Below are positions 9,628-19,896 of a stretch of DNA of 26,769 bases, piece by piece. Below the pieces are notes generated by a model, which worked only from the letters and a program-made list of their open reading frames with translations, searched no databases and was not told the origin of the DNA. Source of the stretch: Coptodactyla brooksi (taxonomy: Eukaryota > Arthropoda > Insecta > Coleoptera > Scarabaeidae); the NCBI GenBank assembly GCA_033557675.1, contig JAWQRM010000199.1:1-26769 (forward strand), in the 5' to 3' direction. Position 1 is the first letter of the stretch. Every line of letters begins with the position of its first letter. Made by a program: the position numbers and the translations under genes.

Positions 9628-9845
9628 ATTTTACATTCCATAACGTCTATTTCATTCAGGCATAATTGAAATTTCATTGTATTTAATTAAAAACACCACA
9701 TACTCCTTTTAAAATTATAGTTATATAATGTAAGTGACTTACATTATATAACTATAATTTTAAATGAAGTCTGTGGTGTTTTTAATGAAATAAAATGAAA
9801 TTTCAATTATGGCTGAATGTAATACAGTGTAACGGAATGTAAAAT
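9628..9845. mobile_element. 218-bp foldback MITE
   Basis: The whole segment is one imperfect palindrome centred on base 9736. The inner 28 bases of each arm are perfect (TTTAAAATTATAGTTATATA...). The outer parts match with scattered differences: ATTTTACATTCC at the left end against GGAATGTAAAAT at the right end, and AAAACACCACA against TGTGGTGTTTT. No open frame is present. The ends may be ATTTTACATTCC; target duplications are not clear. Confidence 0.75.
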
Positions 9846-10379
9846 ACATTCACTTATTCGTTCAACTTCGTAAAAAGTAATTTTTGTGGTTTCCTAAGTA
9901 CTTACTACTTATTCTTACATATAAGGCGTAGGCAAAGTTGTACGTAAAAAATAATTTGAGTTCTTTCTTCTTCTTCTTTCATTACTATCATATTTGTGTT
10001 ATTTTAGGCTTGGGTCATTCAAGCAATAAAATTAACATAAGAAAGGTTAACGTAATACAATATACGGAACTGGGGAATTTCTAAAATATTTGGGGAATTC
10101 CAATTTTTATAAAGAGAAAATATATATTGGTCTATTTAAAGAGCAGCAATGTTATATTTTATACAAGGTTTGTTACGAAATTGGTGGATTACAGAACGTC
10201 ATCAATGTCTTAAAAACTACTAGAGATGAGGAAACGCAAAATGTTAAGAGAGTAATAAATAACTTAATGTTTAACACTTTTATAGAGTAACAACAAAACA
10301 ATAAATGACATTTTTATACAATTTATTTATCGGTTTGCCTCTAAGATAACATTCTCTAAAGTAAACGATTGATAATTTT
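9846..10379. other. AT-rich DNA with a small unidentified open frame
   Basis: An open frame at 10090-10290 on the + strand would give 66 hydrophilic residues (MGNSNFYKEKIYIGLFKEQQ...). I do not recognise it. Codon use is as AT-rich as the surroundings and there is no splice or promoter context, so it may be chance. Confidence 0.25.
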
Positions 10380-13250
10380 AGGTACTCTCAAGCAGAGTTT
10401 AATAAAAACAATAAATCTGTGTTAGTACAAATTTTACAGAATTAAAAATATCTCTAGAAAACAAAAAATACCTCTAGTTTTTTCGCATCAATATTAAAGA
10501 AAATTATATCAACAGCCTTATAGAGTAATAACTGCATAATAAGAAAATACTTTAAGAAAACAGTCTCTAAAATAGCTGACATGCAGTTTTAGCTACTTTC
10601 GAGTAGTATTGGATAAAAACCTTAATAAAATAGAAATTATGTATGGCAGCTTTTTGATATACCCTAGTCACCCTAGTGTCATAAAAAATTGTAGATTGCT
10701 GCTAGATTTTCATTACGGGGTTATTTCATCAATTTTAAAGAAAATAATTTCTAAATCAGATAAGGGTAGTTTGTAAGAATTTGAAGTTCAATAGCTTTGT
10801 ACAATAATAGCTTAATAATAAAAGACATCTTTAAAAGTAAACAATAGGCAGTTTTGGCTACTTTCGAGCAGTATTTTATAAAAAACCTTAATAAAATAGA
10901 AATTATGCTGCACGTTTTATAAAATAATGATATTTTTAGAATTATTTCATCAATATTTAAAACAATCGTTTCTAATTCAGTAATGATATTATCTATGAAT
11001 TTGAAATTGAACAGTTTTATAGAGTAACAAGTAAGCCATATAAGAAAGTTTTCCAGAATTTATTAATCTGTTTTGTTCTAAGTAGGTGATCTTAGTTTTG
11101 GCTAATTTCAAGAATTGTTTTATAAAAGTTCTAAAAAGAAAGTATCCAATGTAACTTTTTGAGAAGATTATTTTATCAATTTTAAAGAAAATAATTTTTA
11201 AATCAAAAGTTACTTTACGTATCAACTTGAATTTGAACAGCTTTATAGAATAACAACTAAATAACAAGGGACATTTTTCCCGAATTTATTTATCTCTTTT
11301 CTTCTAAAATAATAGTCCCTAATATGTCAGATAATCAGTTTTGGGTACTTTCGAATGATATTTTACAAAAACCTTAATAAAATGGAAATAACGCAATGCA
11401 ACCTTTTGATATGTCCCAGTGTCATAAAAAAATAATTGTAGATTGCTGCATATTTGACAAAATAGTCAAATTTTTAATATTTGCCGAGATATTCATGCTC
11501 GAAGTTAGGTATATTCGTAATGTGGGGTTATTTTATCAATTTCTAAGAAAATAATTTCTAAATCAAAAATTACTCCACGTATAAACTTGAATTTCAACAT
11601 CTTCATAGAATAATATCTAAATAATAAGGGATATTTTTCCAAAATTTATTTATCTATTTTTTTCTAAGATAACAGTCACTAAAGTAGCTGATAGCAGTTT
11701 TGGCTACTTTTGAGTGGTGTTGTATAAAATCCTTAGTAAAATGGAAATTATGTATAACAACTGCTTGATATACATCAGTATCATAAAAAGATAATTGTAG
11801 ATTATTGTATGTCTTACAGGATAATGCTATTTTTAGCATTTTCACAGATATTTATGCTCGAAGTTTGCTACATCTGCATTGTGGGGTTATTTTGAAAGAA
11901 ACTAATTTCGAAACCAAAAATTACTTTATGTATGAACTTGAATTTCAACACCTTTATGGAATAATAACTAACTAAATAATTAGGCATTTTTCTAGAATTT
12001 ATTCGTCTATTTTCTTCGAAAATCACAATCACTAAAGTATCTCATACGTAGCTTTGACTACTTTCGAAGAGTATCTTACAAAAGCTTTAATAAAATTGAA
12101 ATAATGTATGGTAACTGTTTCATATACACCAGTATCAGAAAAAAAATAATTGCAGATTGCCGCATATTTTACAAAATAATGCTGTTTTTAGTATTTTCCA
12201 AGATATTCATCCTCGAAGTTTAGTATATTTGCTTTATTTTATCAACTTGAATAACTCCTAAATAATAAGAGATGTTTTTCCAAAATTTATCAACCCAGTG
12301 TCTTCTAAGATAGCAGTTACTAAAAGTATCTGATAGAGAGTTTTGCCTACTTTATAGCAGTATTTTTTAAAAACATTAATAAAGTGAGAATTATGTAAGG
12401 TAACTGATTGATATGCTCCGGTGCCATAAAAAATAATTGTAGATTACTGCATGTTTTACAGGATAATTATATTCTTAATATTTTTCAAATATGCATTTTT
12501 TCTCAATTTTGCACTTCATCAATTTGAAAGAAAATAATTTCTAAATCGAAAATCGTTTAACGTATGAACTTGAATTTCAATAGTTTTATAGAATAACAAC
12601 TGACTAAATAATTAGAGACATTTTTCCAGAATTTATTTATCTGCTTTCTTCGAAAATAACAGTCACTAAAGTATCTCATAGGTAGTTTTGTCTACTTTCG
12701 AGGGGTATTTTACAAAAACCACAATAAAATGAAAATTATGTCTGGCAACTTTTTCATATACACTAAAAGCAAAAAATAATTTTAGACTACTGGATGTTTT
12801 ACAATATAGTGATATTTTTAGTGGGGTTATTTTATCAATTTTAAAGAAAATAATTTCTAAATCAAAAATTACTTTACATATGAACTTGAATTTCAACAAC
12901 TTTGTAGAATAACAACTCAATAATAAGAGAAATTTTTCTAGAATTTAATTATGTACTTTCTTCTCAGATAATAGTCTCCAAAGTAAATAATAAGTAGCTT
13001 TGGCTACTTTTAGGTAGTATTTTATAAAAACCTTAATAAAATTGGATTTATGGGTGGCAACTTTTTGATATGCGCCAGTATAATAAAAAATAATTGTAGA
13101 CTAATTTTATAGAGTAACAAGTAATTAATATAAGAAAGTTTTCCAGAACTTATTTGTCTTTTTCCTCTGAGTAGGCGATGCTACTTTTCGCTACTTTCAA
13201 GAACTATATTATAAAGGTTCTAATAAGACAAAAAGTATCAAATGTAACAT
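10380..13250. repeat. Degenerate tandem array, about 11 copies
   Basis: The block GGCTACTTTCGAGNAGTATT, then AAAACCTTAATAAAAT and GAAATTATG, recurs with anchors at about 10592, 10857, 11101, 11344, 11703, 12056, 12345, 12690, 13003 and 13190, plus a worn copy near 10385. Spacings run from about 190 to 360 bp because copies lost different inner parts. Fuller units also carry CAGTGTCATAAAAAATAATT, GTGGGGTTATTTTATCAATT, and AACTTGAATTTCAACA before TTTATAGAATAACAAC. Some 60-90 codon open frames cross units on either strand but are not conserved between copies, so I treat the array as non-coding satellite-like DNA. Confidence 0.85.
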
Positions 13251-14029
13251 TTTGAAATTGACTAGTAGTATGAAAACATGTGTTAATTTACTTTCAGGAT
13301 TTTTAAGTATACATGGCTGTATTAGCATAGATAAAAACTATCTCATTTATGGAAAAAATATTTATATTTTTTATTGTCAAATGATACAGTTATCGAAGGT
13401 GACTAATAATTATAACATACGTGTTTCCTGGAATAAAAGTAATTGTCGATAAACTAAATGTATTTTATAATTATTTGATAAGCCCTCTCAAATGATTTTA
13501 CTATTGTTATCTATTTATCTACATTGTGGGCAAATTTCTGTGCCCGATCGCGTTTTTAGCTATAAATTAAGAGAAATGAAACGCAAACGACTGAATGGGC
13601 GACATGTTTATTCACTAGTAAACAAATGGATATAATTTGGCCACTTTATTGTTGTTCACGTCAAACATAATATTGTTTGGCATGCATACATTACAAGTAT
13701 TGCTTGTAAAATGTTTTACAACTTAGATAAGGCAGTATGTAAAAAAAAGATGACTAGATTTTTTTCAATTTTATTTCAAAAGTGGCGAGTGCACGATAAG
13801 AAACCACTTTAGTGACCTGTAGATCTTTTAATTGTGAAATAAAGTATACTTCAAAGGTTTCGATACAATGTTGATTGTAAGCAATGTATTAGATTATTCT
13901 ATAGAGGGCGAAAGCATGTCGTATTATTCAATAAAAATTGCGCGATATGTAATCTGGTTTATCCTTGATTTGGTATGAAAAGTGTAAGTAGCTCTGTTCG
14001 CTTTCAGGTGTTACTATACGCATGCACAA
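13251..14029. other. Non-coding spacer
   Basis: I see no gene. A short inverted repeat, AAAGTGG...CCACTTT, lies near 13780-13811. The composition becomes less AT-rich towards 14000, approaching the candidate exon. Confidence 0.3.
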
Positions 14030-14226
14030 ATACATATACACCTGTATTAAAAAGTACAGACAGTACAGACTGGTTCGTCACTTTAAACTAGACGTGCTGT
14101 GGCTACCGTTCTTAAAAGCGGGGCAATTTTGAATTGTCTGTCGGTTTAGTTGTGTCACTTTCTCTTGAATATTAGTCGAATTATTTGAAATAGTTTCGTG
14201 CTCGGTTATTTTCCACGGATTATAAG
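14030..14226 (+). other. Candidate promoter and non-coding first exon
   Basis: The stretch is less AT-rich than its surroundings, lacks repeats, and ends at a consensus donor, ATAAG/GTAAGC, with the cut after 14226. No ATG opens a sustained frame, so it would be a 5'UTR exon whose coding exons lie outside the window. The start site is not resolved. This rests on composition and one splice signal only. Confidence 0.25.
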
Positions 14227-14919
14227 GTAAGCGTTTCGATTAAATACAATCGATGCGGTTTTAATTACTACGAACAGTTTAAAATACTAAAAATTGTTAC
14301 GAAGTCTTAGTTCTAAGAATTACAAAACTTTTAAACACGAAACCGTATGACTGAAAATAATTGCCCTTTTACCAATTTATAAAACATTCATAAACCTACA
14401 CATTATTTGTATAAGTTTATGAATAGTAGTACGTGTATAAATAATATGTGTACGATTTTTAATTGTAGTTTGCATACGTGTTTCAATTACACTTCACTTC
14501 GCTAGACGCGTAATGCATTTTTCAAATACTTTGCTTGATTCTATTTTGATGTTTTAATCAGAAATGTTTATAATAATTACTGTCGTGACACACTTTGTAT
14601 CCTCTTTCATATGTAAAATCACAGTCAAAACACCTGTTCGACTTATCCAATAAATCTTAATCAGGAGACTAACAGATTGAGTGCATTTAACCATTTATAT
14701 ACCGAATATAAAACTTAGCTATAGCTAACTTATAGTCTTTTAGTTTAAAAGTGGATTTTTCGACCTATTCATAAATACAAAGTTTCATTTTAAATCATTT
14801 TAAAAATTATAAACCAGAGAAATCCAAGGTGGCTGCCCACATGATTATTCTTAACCACAGGATAAATGTTAATGTTAATGTTAATTCAAATAATCAACTT
14901 GACGCAGCGGATAGCATAG
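14227..14919. other. Non-coding DNA
   Basis: No gene is seen. There is an imperfect hairpin at about 14399-14452 (ACACATTATTTGTATA against a near match of its inverse) and a triple TTAATG repeat at about 14867-14884. Confidence 0.3.
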
Positions 14920-15205
14920 AAATTTAAAAAAACAAAAATTAAATATTTAATAACGGCTCTGCCCCTATACCTGCCTCGATCCTTTTTGACCTGGTAGGTA
15001 AAAGGACAAAGTAATTAAAATCTAATTAGAAGTAAGTGTCCCCATTAAAAAGTAATCAGGGTAGGTGTATAAACCTTGTTTTTCATTTTAGTTATTCATT
15101 CTATCTCCTGAAGACGGTTTATTCGATAAACCGAAACATATGTTGAGTTTTAAAACATTAGTGTTGTGGTTGAGGTGTTTGTTATTTTTAGTGACTACGA
15201 GACCA
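14920..15205 (+). mobile_element. Hammerhead-bearing dispersed repeat, copy 1 (family B)
   Basis: This aligns block by block with 19897-20192. Shared blocks are CCCTATACCTGC, TTTTTGACCTG, GGTAAAAGGACAAA, AATCAGGGT, CTCCTGAAGA..GGTTTA, AACATGT..CGA-like, GTGTTGTNGTGG and GTGACTACGAG. A hammerhead core lies in the second half. It has no coding capacity. The size (about 280 bp) and structure suit a fragment of a Penelope-like element's repeat or a retrozyme, but no terminal duplication was seen. Confidence 0.6.
15105..15147 (+). ncRNA. Hammerhead-like ribozyme motif, type I (family B, copy 1)
   Basis: CTC (stem I, 15105-15107), CTGAAGA (15108-15114), one C, GGTTTAT/ATAAACC (7-bp perfect stem II, 15116-15122 and 15126-15132, loop TCG), GAAAC (15133-15137), loop ATAT, GTT (triplet, ending 15144), GAG (stem I', 15145-15147). 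All core positions fit CUGANGA...GAAA. Stem I is short, and GUU is a less favoured triplet than GUC. Confidence 0.65.
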
Positions 15206-15577
15206 CATATATGGCATACGTTATTGGAGATTCTATTTTTAAATTAGCAATTTTGTTAGGGGAAAAGCTAACCAAGCATCCTGATGATGATAGCTTAGCG
15301 AAATGTGGATTAAATAGTTGAACTTTGTTATAAAGGCACACCTCTAAATAAACAATCAAGGAATTCATTTGTACTTTTTATCCTAGATTTTCTTTTAGGC
15401 ATTAACGAAGGTACTTTATATTATCGATTCAATGGCACCCTGTATAGCAATTAGCTATATACGTTCCAACCATGTTTTCTTGTTAGAAACATTACATTAA
15501 GATATTTGGCAGAAACTGTATAGAATACTGCAGGAATATACTGCCCTAAAAAGTATTAATGCACACTAAACTGTTAT
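15206..15577. other. Non-coding DNA with a worn hammerhead-like string
   Basis: At about 15276-15312 the + strand reads ATCCTGATGATGATAGC, then TTAGCGAAATGTGG. It has CTGATGA and GAAA boxes in the right order, but I can draw neither a good stem I nor stem II. It may be a decayed relative of the nearby motifs. Nothing else is seen. Confidence 0.3.
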
Positions 15578-16460
15578 TATTTGGTTATTTGGAAAGTAAT
15601 TTCGTTTTGTTTTTGTGAAAATGAAAGGCATTTTTCTTAGAGAGAATAAATATTTTATGTAATTACCCATTTTGGTAAAAAAAAAATTGTAGAAACCGAA
15701 ACAAGGAATAATCGGAAGGTGTCAGATCTGGAGAATATGATAGGTATGGTAGTACATCCCATCCAAGCTGTAAAAACTTTTGGCGAGTTACCAAACTGGT
15801 ATGCAGTCTCGCATTTTGTTGGTGGAACATTACACCTTTTCCATTGATCAATTTTTGGCCTTTTCTGTTTCAGTGAATCATGCAATTTGTCTAGTTAATG
15901 ACAGTACACGTTAGAATTGATAGTGGTATTCTCCCAAAAATTTTGGAAAGTGCTCCCAAAAATTCTGGAAACTTGCAAAAAATTTTGTAAAATTTTGCAT
16001 GATTTTTTGCAAACCAGTTTGCAAAAAATCATGCAATTTATTTGTCCAGTTGATGGCAGTACACTTTAGAACTGATCGTGGTATTCTCCCAAAAATTCTG
16101 CTAACTTGAAAAAATTTTGCAAACTTGAAAAATTTTTCAAACTTTTGCAAAAAATTTTGCAAACCAGTTTGCAAAAAATCGTACAATTTATTTGTCAAGT
16201 TGATGACAGTAAGTTTTAAATTGATCGTGGTATTCTCTCAAAAATTTTGGAAAGAGCTCCCAAAAATTTTGCAAACTTGCAAAAAATTTTGCGAACTTTT
16301 ACAAAAAATGTTGCAAACCAATTTTGACACCATCATTCTGTCAATACATCTTCTCCATATACATCGACTAATTGTTTTCTTCCTTGAATGACATTTTCAC
16401 CTTCTTTGTAATAAAAAAGCAAAAGTATACTAAGTTTCGTAAGACACAAAAAGAAAACAA
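15578..16460 (-). mobile_element. Mariner remnant with a triplicated interior
   Basis: Low-coordinate end: TTTGGTTATTTGGAAAGTAATTTCG (about 15580) resembles a mariner terminal repeat. - strand coding pieces are: near 16440-16310, LLLFYYKEGENVIQGRKQLV and DVYGEDVLTE, stop, WCQNWFA (N-terminal helix-turn-helix region); near 15885-15840, LHDSLKQKRPKI; then GVMFHQQNARLHTSLVTRQK and YLSYSPDLTPSDYSLF (15835-15690). A frameshift separates the last two parts, the second catalytic aspartate is Q (HQQNAR), and the middle of the gene is replaced by the tandem repeat at 15879-16330. The high-coordinate terminal repeat is not recognised. Confidence 0.75.
15879..16330. repeat. 150-bp tandem repeat, three copies, inside the mariner
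   Basis: Units begin with CATGCAATTTGT (15879), CATGCAATTTAT (about 16030) and CGTACAATTTAT (about 16180), a period of about 151. Each holds GTTGATGNCAGTA, ATTGATCGTGGTATTCTC and a run of AAAAATTTTGCAAAC segments that are themselves short repeats. The first part of each unit is mariner coding sequence (- strand, TNKLHDFL-like), so transposase codons were amplified together with simple sequence. Confidence 0.8.
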
Positions 16461-17379
16461 TTGCACATTATCGAACAAAATATTTTCACACAAACTTTGC
16501 AACGTCATCAAAATATGCAGTGTCAATTCATGTAACCTACACAATTTTTAAGATGTTAATTAAATTTTAATATTAAATATTAAATTTTTAAGAAATTTAG
16601 CTCAAACTGTATTGGAATTGGTTGATTGATTGATATTAAAGCATGCAAGACAAACATTGCTAGTTTTTGACTACATACAACTTGCGAATTCTGTCTGGCT
16701 TCAATGTACATTAGCAACATGTCAACGTATTGCGTTCGTCAATTGATGGGCTATTTAAATTTTGTGTCACAATTTCCCTATCCTAATATTAAACGCAATT
16801 CAGATAAATAAATCTAATTTGGAGATGCATTATATTGATTAAAAAAAAACTGCTTTTATCGATATCACTATACATCTATGTCATAATCCAGGGATTATTG
16901 AAAGAAACAAAATTAATAAATATAAAACTTTGGCAAATGGATTGAACATTAAGTTAGCGTTGTGGATTTTGGATTAACTTAAAGATAGGAACCCTGTTTA
17001 TTTAACTCGTGTGTCGTTTCAATTTTGCATCACTCGTTTCAACAATCACTTTCTAAAACTCTGTTTTAAGTAAATTATTTCTTTATTTTTGTTTGTTTGT
17101 TCCCCTGTTACCAAACTATACTTGATCTACCTCAATTCTAGTGAATCACAAAGGTTTATTACCAAAAATTCAATTCATCCTGAATGGGACGTGGATTTTA
17201 TTGCATTTTGTACGTCGTATCAGTGTTTCAGGAAATTTTTGGTAATTTGAATTTAAAATGTGCAGAATCTGAGGAACGTCTTCAGCATTTCCTACACCGA
17301 TTTATAACTCTGGCCAATAAACTTTGTGGACATAGTTTGCAAATAGTACAATTTTTTGAAAAATTCTTCGTTACTCTGC
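16461..17379. other. Non-coding DNA
   Basis: I see no gene. The open frame at 17184-17423 on the + strand (79 residues) matches nothing I recognise and faces a similarly open - strand. Confidence 0.3.
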
Positions 17380-17540
17380 AGTATGGTTGGAGTTTTCAAC
17401 TGAAGGATTATTTTCCTCTTTAGCGTATGCTGGCTTCATTTTATAATAGGAATGATCTTCATTGGGCGATTCTTGACCATAATTTTGATCCCTGCTATTA
17501 CGATTGTTTTCAAGTGAATCCTCACCATCATTTTACACCT
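17380..17540 (-). pseudogene. Unidentified open segment, possible gene fossil
   Basis: One - strand frame is open for about 52 codons and reads as hydrophilic protein: GEDSLENNRNSRDQNYGQES, then HSYYKMKPAYAKEENNPSVE, ending HTAE and stop. It starts directly after a stop and lacks an early ATG. I do not recognise the family. A retrocopy or exon fossil is possible; chance cannot be excluded. Confidence 0.25.
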
Positions 17541-17645
17541 CCAATTTTATACGATGACAGTTTACTTATTCTAGTTTAGAAAAATAAATGAATTTGTAAA
17601 TGAAGATTGTAAGTGTTACATGAGACACTATATATACTAAATCCG

Positions 17646-17730
17646 TCCCCATGTTATCTAGCCTAAGGATACAGAGCCCCTGGCCCTACCCTTTACAACT
17701 GGCAACCCGCAGTGTAACATGGGGACGGGA
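17646..17730. repeat. GC-rich stem-loop with 14-bp perfect arms
   Basis: CCGTCCCCATGTTA (about 17643) and TAACATGGGGACGG (about 17715) are exact reverse complements around some 58 bases containing GAGCCCCTGGCCCTACCC. The stretch stands out from the AT-rich surroundings. A TATATAAA-like string follows near 17751, and TTAATTGGT...ACCAATTAA forms a further stem at about 17789-17825. All lie upstream of the hammerhead motif at 17897 and may belong to the same element. Confidence 0.5.
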
Positions 17731-17896
17731 AACGCTGTACGGGGAGATATTATATAAACGGGTAGTGGGGATATGGTAAGGAAAGGCTTAATTGGTCTCC
17801 TATTGGTTGCGAGAAACCAATTAAGAATTAAGTAAGCGTCGCCTTTTTAGCACATGTATATAGCGTCTCATGTCCGTTAGTAGTTAGTCTTTCATC

Positions 17897-17939
17897 GCTC
17901 CTGATGGTGCTAACTTGATTAGCGAAACGTGTGTCGAGC
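17897..17939 (+). ncRNA. Hammerhead-like ribozyme motif, type I (family A, second locus)
   Basis: GCTC (17897-17900), CTGATGG (17901-17907), one T, GCTAA/TTAGC (perfect 5-bp stem II, loop CTTGA), GAAAC (17924-17928), loop GTGT, GTC (ending 17935), GAGC (17936-17939). Stems I, II and the minimal stem III (AC with GT) all pair, and GTC is the standard cleavage triplet. The last base of the first core box is G instead of A, which should impair cleavage. The flank TTTCATC before it and the tail TCAAGTTTTGGCGTAGTGGT are shared with the locus at 4400-4600. Confidence 0.65.
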
Positions 17940-17989
17940 ATTCTCTCTTCAAGTTTTGGCGTAGTGGTGATTTCGTTTTTACTTGGTTA

Positions 17990-18804
17990 CAAAGCCAGAC
18001 AACTTTAGACAACTTCTTATTTATGATTCTTTATCTAATTAAAAAATATTTCGCTTTCACGTTTATTGACTGTTTATTGTCCCTATATAAGGACATCTAT
18101 TGTTAGTTTCTTTATGACAATCTTCACTGAAACAATCATCGACAAATTTTGATTAAACGAATTCATTAATTTTTAGCAGTGTGCACGATAAGTTACATTC
18201 CTTTTGGAAATAATTACGCAACTTACTTTTAATAAAATTACGTTATCTAATGTACATGTAATTATGATTTTTATTGCTGAACGTAAAACTATGGCAATAA
18301 ATAATTACATAATGTAAATGATTCTTCCACCTGTTATGTTCTGAACTACGCAAGTTAGACGCATCGAATGCATCGACTTTGAAATTTCATTTTTTTTTGT
18401 GATACCACGCAGTGAACATCCCTCAATTGTTTATCCAACAATAGCTCGATTTTTCGATTCTAGGAATCCGTTATGAAGTTGCAGTCATTTAGATGGATTA
18501 TAGTAGAAAATGGGTTATAACTAGGAATTAAGATTGTTAGCCTATCCTTTATTAAAACTTTGTGTTTGTTTTGACCAATTCTAACCCTGGTGGTTTCATT
18601 CAGCACTTTTATCATTCTATATAGTAGTACTAGTAATAATAAATACATAAGGTTAGTTACTATAAAGATTTTGTACTCTAAGTAAAATAACATTGATGTA
18701 GTATGCTGCATGATTTTTATGAAGTAATAATTAGAACTTATCAAAATTAATTAAAAATAACTCTAATTAAAAATAAATTTGTAAAGGATAATATGGAAAT
18801 AATG
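17990..18804. other. Non-coding DNA
   Basis: I see no gene. The - strand open frame at 18460-18744 (94 residues) is rich in hydrophobic residues, as expected of random AT-rich sequence. Confidence 0.3.
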
Positions 18805-19202
18805 ATCTTCTGGCTGTGTTAATGTATTACTGTACATATATTAATGTATACAGAAGCCTTTGCAAGTTAATGTTGTGTGATTTTAGTGAAACTGTTGTTA
18901 TGAGGTTAAAAAGCTTTTGTTAGAAAATTAAACTGGTGTTTAGCAGGCACCAGTACAGCAGTTTAATTTTCTAACAAAAGTTTTACAAAATCACAAAACA
19001 AAACAGAGATTACACACAACATAAATTTGCAAATAGTTAAGCCAAATTATAAACCAAGTTAATCATAATTAACAGAGTATTATTTCTACATTACTCTTTT
19101 TGAAAACAATGTAGGAACAATAGTAATAATAAAAGACAGAACAATATGCATAAGAACAATGCTAGATAACAGTAACTATAGCTTGTTAGTTTGCCACGAA
19201 TA
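18805..19202. mobile_element. Foldback repeat, copy 1
   Basis: This is about 90% alike, by eye, to 20380-20850. It contains a hairpin with 22-bp perfect arms (18914-18935 and 18959-18980, CTTTTGTTAGAAAATTAAAC...), with an inner GGTG...CACC stem. Both copies begin near GATCTTCTGGC.GTGTTAATG and end near CTTGTTAGTTTGC.ACGAA. No coding capacity; probably a non-autonomous DNA element. Confidence 0.7.
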
Positions 19203-19896
19203 TTTTAACTATGTCGAACGATATAGTTAAAAATAATAATGGTTATAATAGTAATTATCTCATAATAGTAATTGTTGCGCTACCGTAAAACACAGTAATT
19301 GACCGTGCCTTTTTATGGTTTGAAGATAAATAGTTCGAGTACATCGATTGTGGATATTCGTGTGCAAACTTTACACAGTATTTGCAAACTATAAGAAAAC
19401 ACCTCCACATATGAACAATGTTTCTGCTGCACTCGATTCAGAAGACTTAAAAGATCGCTTACACCCTTTTCTAACTTACAGTGAAGTAGTAGTGCTTTTT
19501 CAGTCACTACGTATGTTCCCAATTCTGATATCTAATCAATCACTGCACTGAGCTCTTAAATTCTGAAAAGCGTGATTCATTTCTATACGTCAATTAAAAT
19601 TGCTTTTTTGATGGCTTTGATGGCGTTATCTGAAGTGGTCATTAACTGTGGTAATGTTTACGAATTTCTACGGAATGCTTTAAAAATAACATTTCTCCTT
19701 TATCTTGGTTGACAAATTAAAATGTTGTACAAAAGGGAAAACACGTGCACCTTTAAATTTTCATTCAAGGTTGTCTGCGAAGTCAAAAGGCACGTCTTGA
19801 GATTTATAAAACCAGTTTAGTCTAGAACAAATATACAGATAGATAGATGCCAAAATAGAATTGATATAATTTCTGTTGTTAATAGACAACAGAAAG
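19203..19896. other. Non-coding DNA
   Basis: No gene is recognised. Overlapping open frames at 19313-19551 on both strands (67-69 residues) match nothing I know. Confidence 0.3.

Noticed and set aside
10989..12920. Open frames of 63-92 residues on the - strand in the tandem array
   Set aside because: They are related only because the repeat units are related; frames are not conserved and there are no gene signals.
17797..17820. CTCCTATTGGTTGCGAGAAACC as a hammerhead
   Set aside because: It has GAAAC, but the CTGANGA box is missing.
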